From contig NZ_JANZXA010000003.1 of assembly GCF_025153475.1 (NCBI RefSeq), positions 186,001 to 250,000 of the forward strand: a stretch of DNA of 64,000 bases, given 5' to 3'. Shown in pieces: positions 58,324 through 64,000 of this stretch (its first letter is position 1; each line of letters starts with the position of its first letter). Position numbers and translations under genes: made by a program. Source of the DNA: Novosphingobium mangrovisedimenti (lineage in GTDB: Bacteria > Pseudomonadota > Alphaproteobacteria > Sphingomonadales > Sphingomonadaceae). The notes under the pieces were generated by a model. That model made no database searches. It saw only the letters and a list, made by a program, of their open reading frames with translations, and was not told the DNA's origin.

Positions 58324-59811
58324 ATGCACGGGGTTTCGCCGAAACGGGTTCGTGAGCGCCTGACGAGGGGTTGGATCGCGGCCGTCGTTGCGGCTGTGTT
58401 GGCCGGGCTGATCCTGCGCGTCGCCGGCTTTTCGCTTTACGACATCGGTTATTCGGACGAGCTGATGCAGTATCTGGAGCAGGCCAACCGGCTTGTTACC
58501 GGACATGGCATAGTGCCCTGGGAAAGCCGGGAGGGCTTGCGCAATGCCCTGATCCCGCAGCTCCTCGTTCCCGCTGCAGCACTTGGCCATTGGCTGGCGC
58601 CCGGCACGCTGCTGCATGTCGGGCTGGTGCGGGCCTGGTTTCTGGCGCTTACCCTGATCGCGCTTCCCGGGGCATGGAAGCTGGGCGTGCTTCATTCGCG
58701 GGCAGCGGGGCTGGTCGCGCTCACGGTCGTGGCGGTCTGGTGGGAGAGCGTGCTGTTCAGCGAGTTCATGCTCTCCGAAAGCCTTGGCGCGGCGCTGATG
58801 CTCGGGGGGGCGGCACTGTTGCTCGATTCGAGGTCATCCCGGCGGCGCTTGGCTATTGCCGGTCTGTTGATCGGTTTCGCCGTGCTGGTGCGGTTGCAAT
58901 ATGCGGTGTTCGCCGGGGTTCTGGTGATCGCCGCCTTGCGCCTCGATTGGCAGCGCTGGGGGCCGGTCGTCCTTGGCGGGCTGTGCGCGCTGGCATTGGG
59001 GGCGCTGAGCGATCTGGCCGGCGGACTGGTCCCGTTCTCGTGGGCCGTGGTGACGGTGAAGATGAACCTTGGCGATGGCATTGCTGCGCGTTTCGGCACT
59101 TTGCCGGCGGATGCCTACCTGCAGATGCTTGTCCGCCACTTGTTCCCCTTTGCCCTGCCGATTGGTCTGGGCGCGCTCTTTGCCGGTGCGCGCTATCGGC
59201 CGCTGTTGCTGGCGGCTCTGGCCAACCTGCTGGTGCACAGCCTGATCGCGCACAAGGAATACCGTTTCGTCTGGCTGACCGTTCTGAGCCTGCTGGTCCT
59301 GGCGGCGTTGGCGTCGGTGCGGATCGCGGAATATTATGCGGCGCGCCGGGGTTCGGCGGGCCCGCTAACGCTTCCTGCAGTGCTGGTCATATGCGGTGCC
59401 TGGGCGATGGCATCCGCGTGGTCGTCGCATGTGACGGGCGGTGCGGGCGCCTATCGTGGCGGCGGGGCGGTCGCGCAGATGGCAGACAGCGCCGCGCGTG
59501 ATCCGGCGATTTGCGGCGTGGCCGTGCCGTTCGAATACAAGAGCCACGTGGTGACAGCGCTTCTGGCGAATCCGAAGCCGCTGGCGCTCATTCCCGAAGG
59601 CGTGATGGACGGTAAGGCATCGCTGCCGTTCGGGGTCGTGACATCCGCCAATGCCCTGCTGCTGCGGCGCGATGCGCAAGTGCCGGCGGGATACCACCGG
59701 ATCGCCTGTGCAGAGGGTCGCGACTTCCCTTGTCTCTTCGAGCGAGAGGGGCAGTGCCGGCCTGATCCGCGGTACAGCTATCAGCAGATGATCGCCCGCG
59801 CCGGGCTCTAG
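58324..59811 (+). CDS. GT22-like (PIG-B/Alg9-type) membrane mannosyltransferase
   Basis: 495 residues with about ten membrane segments. The signature HKEYRFVWL near residue 308 is the HKExRF motif of GT22 GPI- and Alg9-type mannosyltransferases, and the acidic luminal loop near residue 40 ([18 protein letters not shown]) supplies the usual catalytic Asp/Glu. The C-terminal 130 residues are extracytoplasmic. It may mannosylate a surface glycan or lipid. It interrupts the ruv genes on the opposite strand. Confidence 0.78.
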   Translation: MHGVSPKRVRERLTRGWIAAVVAAVLAGLILRVAGFSLYDIGYSDELMQYLEQANRLVTGHGIVPWESREGLRNALIPQLLVPAAALGHWLAPGTLLHVGLVRAWFLALTLIALPGAWKLGVLHSRAAGLVALTVVAVWWESVLFSEFMLSESLGAALMLGGAALLLDSRSSRRRLAIAGLLIGFAVLVRLQYAVFAGVLVIAALRLDWQRWGPVVLGGLCALALGALSDLAGGLVPFSWAVVTVKMNLGDGIAARFGTLPADAYLQMLVRHLFPFALPIGLGALFAGARYRPLLLAALANLLVHSLIAHKEYRFVWLTVLSLLVLAALASVRIAEYYAARRGSAGPLTLPAVLVICGAWAMASAWSSHVTGGAGAYRGGGAVAQMADSAARDPAICGVAVPFEYKSHVVTALLANPKPLALIPEGVMDGKASLPFGVVTSANALLLRRDAQVPAGYHRIACAEGRDFPCLFEREGQCRPDPRYSYQQMIARAGL

Positions 59812-59815
59812 GCGG

Positions 59816-60292
59816 TCAGCGGTGACTGCCCAGCATGTTGGCGTGGGTGATTGCCACGGCCAGCGCGTCTGAAGCATCCTCGCCGGCCAGTTTCACGCCG
59901 GGCAGCAGGACCTTGAGCATGGCCTGGATCTGCTTCTTGTCGGCGCCGCCGGTGCCGACCAGCGCTTTCTTGACGACCTTGGTCGGATATTCCGCCACGG
60001 GCAGGCCGGCCCGGGCGATGCTGAGCATGGCGACGCCGCGTGCCTGGCCGAGCTTGAGCGTCGACTGCGGGTTCACGTTGACGAAGACTTCCTCCACCGC
60101 GCCGGCGTCGGGACGGTGGTGGAGGATCACGTCGGTCAGCGCCGCGTCGAGTTCGACCAGTCGCTCGGCCATGCACGCCTTGGCATCGGTGCGGATCTGC
60201 CCGTTGGCCACATGGCTGAGGCGGCTGCCGCTCTTGGCGACCACGCCCCAGCCGGTGCAGGTGAGGCCGGGGTCGAGGCCGATGATGATCAT
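59816..60292 (-). CDS. ruvC: Crossover junction endonuclease RuvC
   Basis: 158 residues. The acidic active site is visible: Asp7 in [15 protein letters not shown], Glu near residue 67 ([13 protein letters not shown]), and Asp139/Asp142 region in [14 protein letters not shown]. It resolves Holliday junctions. Its start lies nine bases after the YebC stop, giving a yebC-ruvC pair, while ruvA-ruvB sit beyond the opposite-strand gene. Confidence 0.95.
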   Translation of the reverse strand: MIIIGLDPGLTCTGWGVVAKSGSRLSHVANGQIRTDAKACMAERLVELDAALTDVILHHRPDAGAVEEVFVNVNPQSTLKLGQARGVAMLSIARAGLPVAEYPTKVVKKALVGTGGADKKQIQAMLKVLLPGVKLAGEDASDALAVAITHANMLGSHR

Positions 60293-60301
60293 GGGCCGGG
60301 C

Positions 60302-61045
60302 TTAGCCCAGCTTCTCCATGACCTCGTCCGAGATCTCGTAGTTGCCCCAGACGGTCTGCACGTCGTCGTCGTCGTCGAGCGTGTCGACCAGCTTGAGCAG
60401 GGTGCTGGCGGTGCCTTCGTCGACATCGACCTTCAGGCTCGGGCGCCAGGCCAGCTTCACGCCTTCGGCCTCGCCCAGCACCTTTTCGAGTTCGCTTGCC
60501 ACTTCGTGCAGGTTCTCGACCTGGGTCCAGATCGCGTGGCTCTCGTCGTCGCTTTCGACGTCGTCGGCGCCGGCCTCGATCGCGGCTTCGAGGACTTTCT
60601 CCTCATCGCCCGCGCTGCCGGGGTACTCGATCAGGCCAAGGCGTTCGAAGCCGTGGCTCACCGCGCCCGACGAACCGAGGTTGCCGCCGTTCTTGGCAAA
60701 GGCAGTGCGCACGTTGGTGGCGGTGCGGTTGCGGTTGTCGGTCAGCGCCTCGACGATGATGGCCACGCCGCCCGGGCCATAGCCCTCGTAGCGCACTTCC
60801 TCGTAGTTCTCGGAATCGCCCTTGGTCGCCTTGTCGATGGCGCGCTGGATGTTGTCCTTGGGCATCGACTGCGCCTTGGCGGCGTTGACCGCGGCGCGCA
60901 GGCGCGGGTTCATGTCCGGATCGGGCATGCCCATCTTGGCCGCGACGGTGATTTCGCGCGAGAGCTTGCTGAACTGTGCCGAGCGCTTTTTGTCCTGCGC
61001 ACCCTTGCGGTGCATGATGTTCTTGAATTTGGAATGGCCTGCCAT
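60302..61045 (-). CDS. YebC/PmpR family transcriptional regulator
   Basis: 247 residues. The opening [21 protein letters not shown] is diagnostic, and the three-domain YebC pattern follows ([30 protein letters not shown]). Family members act as DNA-binding regulators or as translation factors for proline stretches. It is the first gene of the yebC-ruvC pair, as in many bacteria. Confidence 0.94.
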   Translation of the reverse strand: MAGHSKFKNIMHRKGAQDKKRSAQFSKLSREITVAAKMGMPDPDMNPRLRAAVNAAKAQSMPKDNIQRAIDKATKGDSENYEEVRYEGYGPGGVAIIVEALTDNRNRTATNVRTAFAKNGGNLGSSGAVSHGFERLGLIEYPGSAGDEEKVLEAAIEAGADDVESDDESHAIWTQVENLHEVASELEKVLGEAEGVKLAWRPSLKVDVDEGTASTLLKLVDTLDDDDDVQTVWGNYEISDEVMEKLG

Positions 61046-61172
61046 GGGGTCCGCTCGTTGTCTGCCCGCCGCCTGTACAGTGCCGGTGAGCAGCAATGCC
61101 GGGGCGAGTCCGTTGGAAATAGGGTCGCGCGCCCTTACAACACGGACCGGGCCGAGGGCAACCGCCCCGGGC

Positions 61173-61490
61173 CTAGACGACGACGGCGGTGCCCGAGCAG
61201 CTCACCATCAGCATCGAGCCGCCCTGGCCGAGCACTTCGTAGTCGAGGTCGACGCCGATCACGGCATTGGCGCCGCGCCTGGCGGCCTCGGCTTCCACTT
61301 CGGCCAGTGCTTCCTCGCGGGCGCGCTGGAGCACCTGTTCGTACTTGCCCGAACGGCCGCCGACGATGTCGGTGATCGAGGCGAACAGGTCGCGGAAGAT
61401 ATTGGCGCCGACGATCACCTCTCCGGTGACGATGCCCTTGTATTCGCGGACCGGGCGGCCTTCGACGCCTGGGGTGGTGGTGACGATCAT
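61173..61490 (-). CDS. YbjQ/UPF0145 family heavy-metal-binding-like protein
   Basis: 105 residues. The YbjQ pattern is [27 protein letters not shown], then [19 protein letters not shown] and [17 protein letters not shown]. Annotated as heavy-metal-binding by analogy, with no demonstrated function. It is a monocistronic gene between yebC and gapR, with about 130 and 70 base gaps. Confidence 0.9.
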   Translation of the reverse strand: MIVTTTPGVEGRPVREYKGIVTGEVIVGANIFRDLFASITDIVGGRSGKYEQVLQRAREEALAEVEAEAARRGANAVIGVDLDYEVLGQGGSMLMVSCSGTAVVV

Positions 61491-61557
61491 GGCAGGCTCT
61501 CCTCGTTTCCGGCCCGGTTTCTAGCGCAAGCCGGAAGCGAGGTCACCCGCAGCGCGA

Positions 61558-61794
61558 TCAGTCGATGCCGAGCGCTGCCTTGTAGGTGTCGAGAATCATG
61601 TCCATTTCGCGGCGGTCGTCGGGCTTCATCTTCCGCAGGCGCACGATCTGGCGCATGATCTTGACGTCATAGCCGACCGCCTTGGCCTCGTTGTAGACGT
61701 CGCGGATGTCGTCCGAGATGCCCTTCTTCTCTTCCTCAAGGCGCTCCACGCGCTCGATGAGAAGGCGCAGGCGATCGTCGGTGGTTTCGGCCAT
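61558..61794 (-). CDS. gapR: GapR family nucleoid-associated protein (DUF2312)
   Basis: 78 residues. The whole protein is the DUF2312 pattern (RLRLLIERVERLEEEKKGISDDIRDVYNEAKAVGYD, region; then IRQIVRLRKMKPDDRREMD-type segment). In Caulobacter GapR clamps over-wound DNA ahead of replication forks (family knowledge). It is a coiled-coil tetramer. The start is fixed by the family length. Confidence 0.94.
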   Translation of the reverse strand: MAETTDDRLRLLIERVERLEEEKKGISDDIRDVYNEAKAVGYDVKIMRQIVRLRKMKPDDRREMDMILDTYKAALGID

Positions 61795-62106
61795 GGGGTA
61801 TGTGCTCCGGTCGGAAGGTGGTGAATCGGTTGGCGGCGCTGATAGCCGGGGGCGGGGATTCGGGCAAAGCCGCAGCTGTGGAAAGTGCGGCAAGCCGGAA
61901 GGGACCGTGCGGGTATTTCACGAAGTTTGCCCACTCGGGCTGTGGCGAGTTTTCAGGAAATCCTTGTTCTGCAATGCGTTGTCCGCGCGCGAACTTCACA
62001 TCGGTGAAGTTGCGGCGGCGCATGGGGATCAACGGTTCAAGGAGCGCGGCCGGAGGAAAGCCGCACGCAGTGTGACAGGTGCGCCGCGCGTAGGAAAACC
62101 CGTTCC
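61795..62106. other. 312-base gap between gapR and arsH
   Basis: No gene is supported here. A 91-codon plus-strand frame has poor composition. The only structured element is the palindrome AACTTCACATCGGTGAAGTT (61992-62011, arms of eight bases around ATCG). It lies about 200 bases upstream of gapR, reading minus, and 95 bases beyond the arsH stop, so it may be a gapR operator or a terminator-like stem. Confidence 0.5.
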
Positions 62107-62847
62107 TCAGCCTTTCGCGATGCCGGCCGCGTCCGCGGGGGTATCGACGGGTTCGTCCCGGTCCTTGCGCTCCGAATAGCGGTCCACCAGTTGCGCGGTG
62201 TGCGGGCGCAGCAGGACGGTGAGGCGCACCAGCTCCTCCATGACATCGACGATCCGGTCATAGTAGCTCGACGGTTTCATCCGTCCGGCATCGTCGAATT
62301 CCTCATAGGCCCTGGCGACCGAGGACTGGTTGGGGATGGTGAACATGCGCATCCAGCGGCCGAGCTGGCGCAGCGTGTTGACCGTGTTGAAGCTCTGCGA
62401 GCCGGCCGAGACCTGCATCACCGCCAGCGTGCGTCCCTGCGTCGGGCGCAGCCCCTTGTAGGCCAGCGGCAGGTGATCGATCTGCATCTTCATGATGCCG
62501 GTGATCTGGCCGTGCCGCTCGGGGCTGCACCAGACCTGCCCCTCGGACCAGAGCGAATGTTCGCGCAGCTCGTGGACGGCGGGATGATCGTCGCCCGCAA
62601 CCTGATCGGGCAGGGGCAGGTCGCAAGGGTCGAAAATGCGGGTTTCGCAGCCGAAGAGCTGCAGCAGGCGTGCGGCCTCTTCGACCGCCAGCCGCGAATA
62701 GGACCGCTCCCGAAGCGAACCGTAGAGCAGCAGGATGCGCGGCGGCGGGTCGCTTTCGCCCAGGCCCAGCGCCGGGCGGCGATGGACATATTCGGGCCGC
62801 AGGGCCGGCAGGTGATCGGGGTCGGCAAGGGCGCGCAGGCGGGACAT
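62107..62847 (-). CDS. arsH: Arsenical resistance flavoprotein ArsH
   Basis: 246 residues. The FMN-binding loop is [17 protein letters not shown], then [19 protein letters not shown] and the dimer contact region [16 protein letters not shown]. ArsH oxidises trivalent organoarsenicals with NADPH. It follows the ACR3 gene by 28 bases. The start is at [10 protein letters not shown]; longer versions run into the arsB end. Confidence 0.93.
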   Translation of the reverse strand: MSRLRALADPDHLPALRPEYVHRRPALGLGESDPPPRILLLYGSLRERSYSRLAVEEAARLLQLFGCETRIFDPCDLPLPDQVAGDDHPAVHELREHSLWSEGQVWCSPERHGQITGIMKMQIDHLPLAYKGLRPTQGRTLAVMQVSAGSQSFNTVNTLRQLGRWMRMFTIPNQSSVARAYEEFDDAGRMKPSSYYDRIVDVMEELVRLTVLLRPHTAQLVDRYSERKDRDEPVDTPADAAGIAKG

Positions 62848-62875
62848 CGACGGGCTTTCGTTCGGCAGAGGGGCG

Positions 62876-63946
62876 TCAGGCCGCGGGGAAGCTGGCGCGG
62901 GTGCGATTGGCAAAGGCGACCAGCGAGAGCATGACCGGCACTTCCACCAGCACGCCCACCACGGTGGCCAGCGCCGCGCCGCTCGAAAGGCCGAACAGGC
63001 CGATGGCGACCGCAACGGCCAGTTCGAAGAAATTGGAGGTGCCGATCAGCGCGCAGGGCGCGGCGATATTGTGCGGAACCTTCCACGCCTTTGCCGCGGC
63101 ATAGGCCACGGCGAAGATGCCGTAGGACTGGATCACGATCGGAATCGCGATCAGCACGATCAGCAGCGGGTTCGACACGATGGTGCCTGCCTGAAAGGCG
63201 AAGAGCAGCACCACCGTCGCCAGCAGGCCGATGATCGACCACGGCTTGAGCCGGGCGGTGAAGGCATCGACCGAGGTTTCATCGCCGCCGTGGCGGGCGA
63301 TCACGCGCCGCCGGGTGAAGGCCCCCGCCACCAGCGGGATCACGACATAGAGCGCGACCGACAGCAGCAGCGTTTCCCACGGCACGACGATGTCGGTCAC
63401 GCCGAGCAGCAGCGCGACGATGGGCGCGAAGGCGACGATCATCACCAGATCGTTCACCGAAACCTGCACCAGCGTATAGGCCGGATCGCCCCGGGTCAGC
63501 TGCGACCAGACGAAGACCATCGCGGTGCAGGGAGCGGCGCCCAGCAGGATCAGCCCGGCGATGTACTGATCGGCCTCGCCCGGCGCCATGAAGCCGGCAT
63601 AGAGATGGCCGAAGAACAGCACCGCCAGCGCGGCCATGGTGAAGGGCTTGACCAGCCAGTTCACCACCAGGGTGATGACCAGCCCCTTGGGCCTGCGGCC
63701 GATGTCGCGCACGCTGGCGAAATCGACGCCCACCATCATCGGGTAGATCATCGCCCAGATCAGCACCGCCACGACCAGATTGACCGAGGCATATTCGAGG
63801 CTCGCCAGCACGCCGACCGAACCGGGCGCGGCCAGGCCGAGCGCGATCCCGGCAAGGATCGCCAGCAGCACCCAGAGCGAGAGATAGCGCTCGAACACGC
63901 CCAGCGGCGAGGCGGCATGGCCGGATGCGGCCGATTGCTGCGACAT
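62876..63946 (-). CDS. acr3: ACR3-family arsenite exporter
   Basis: 356 residues with ten membrane segments. ACR3 landmarks include '[18 protein letters not shown]', '[15 protein letters not shown]' with the essential Cys, and '[21 protein letters not shown]' (partial). It exports arsenite. GGAAA at the right distance marks the ATG at 63946. It lies between an upstream arsC end and arsH. Confidence 0.93.
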   Translation of the reverse strand: MSQQSAASGHAASPLGVFERYLSLWVLLAILAGIALGLAAPGSVGVLASLEYASVNLVVAVLIWAMIYPMMVGVDFASVRDIGRRPKGLVITLVVNWLVKPFTMAALAVLFFGHLYAGFMAPGEADQYIAGLILLGAAPCTAMVFVWSQLTRGDPAYTLVQVSVNDLVMIVAFAPIVALLLGVTDIVVPWETLLLSVALYVVIPLVAGAFTRRRVIARHGGDETSVDAFTARLKPWSIIGLLATVVLLFAFQAGTIVSNPLLIVLIAIPIVIQSYGIFAVAYAAAKAWKVPHNIAAPCALIGTSNFFELAVAVAIGLFGLSSGAALATVVGVLVEVPVMLSLVAFANRTRASFPAA

Positions 63947-63969
63947 GGTGTTTCCTGCCTTTTCTGCGT

Positions 63970-64000
63970 CAGCCGATACGCTGGCCAGCGGCATCGACCA
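63970..64000 (-). CDS. arsC: Arsenate reductase ArsC, last nine codons only
   Basis: Reading the minus strand, the last codons before the window edge give VDAAGQRIG and a TGA stop at 63970-63972. This is the end expected for glutaredoxin-linked ArsC proteins, whose last residues read V(V)DxAGxRx. It sits directly upstream of the ACR3 gene, the normal order of an ars operon. Only ten codons are visible, so the family is inferred. Confidence 0.55.

Noticed and set aside
61800..62075. A 91-codon plus-strand ORF in the gapR-arsH gap.
   Set aside because: No ribosome-binding site, family feature or sensible composition supports it, and it spans the palindrome.
1..64000. tRNA, rRNA, CRISPR array or transposase genes.
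   Set aside because: I looked in the gaps and on both strands and found no cloverleaf-like, rRNA-like, regularly spaced-repeat or transposase-like sequence. This was a reading by eye and not a covariance search.

Overview
The window is GC-rich, gene-dense DNA from an alphaproteobacterium, most likely a sphingomonad (Novosphingobium or a close relative; this is inference). The best markers are a bacterial serine palmitoyltransferase next to its own acyl carrier protein (sphingolipid synthesis), DivK, a GapR-type DUF2312 protein, an alphaproteobacterial DksA with one zinc-knuckle cysteine, Usg, and a gene transfer agent (GTA) cluster in RcGTA order. I saw no rRNA, tRNA, CRISPR array, transposase or integrase.

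Region 1 (1-11,992, minus strand) is a GTA structural cluster read right to left. It holds small terminase, large terminase, portal, a DUF6127-like membrane protein, prohead protease, capsid, head-tail connector, a 58-codon ORF in the orfg7 slot, DUF3168, major tail protein, two tail-assembly proteins, a short tape-measure protein, a very large TIM-barrel/DUF2460 tail protein, DUF2163, an NlpC/P60 hydrolase, and the first 33 codons of the baseplate/host-specificity protein, cut by the window edge. A near-consensus sigma-70-type promoter with an upstream palindrome sits ahead of the first gene. Palindromic repeat elements fill five junctions of the cluster, and two of them have become part of coding sequences.

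Region 2 (12,071-16,395) has a DedA/YqaA membrane protein and an IclR regulator. The regulator is divergent from a catabolic operon (TauD/TfdA dioxygenase, alpha/beta hydrolase, SnoaL-like protein) through two helically phased operator-like palindromes. usg follows.

Region 3 (16,418-22,896) carries the sphingolipid operon (acp, spt, SGNH hydrolase). After it come divK and a divergent run of DUF3572, HAD, RidA, glycerophosphodiesterase and a peptidogalycan-type acyltransferase, then a Sel1-like protein.

Region 4 (23,194-34,982) has dksA, a PilZ protein, an SBP-type lipoprotein, DUF4112 and a small lipoprotein. A minus-strand chain of four overlapping genes (pabBC, aminotransferase, rluA-type, arfB) is followed by a plus-strand HerA-like ATPase and an M1 aminopeptidase.

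Region 5 (34,984-46,845) has an EF-hand protein, response regulator and histidine kinase operon, two tandem VOC proteins, divergent M24B and S9 peptidases, a thioesterase, a GGDEF protein, alanine dehydrogenase and its divergent Lrp-type regulator.

Region 6 (46,827-64,000) is mostly housekeeping: a CPA2 antiporter, an exported protein, ftsK, a ThiE-like protein, a YggS-like protein, pyk, DUF1244, a serine-repeat PEP-CTERM-like protein, and the ruvB/DsrE/ruvA and ruvC/yebC blocks separated by an opposite-strand GT22-like mannosyltransferase. YbjQ, gapR and an arsenic operon (arsC end, ACR3, arsH) close the window.

The most noteworthy signals are the repeat-colonised GTA cluster with its strong promoter, the EF-hand/two-component operon with OmpR-like direct repeats and a leader stem-loop, and the IclR double operator.
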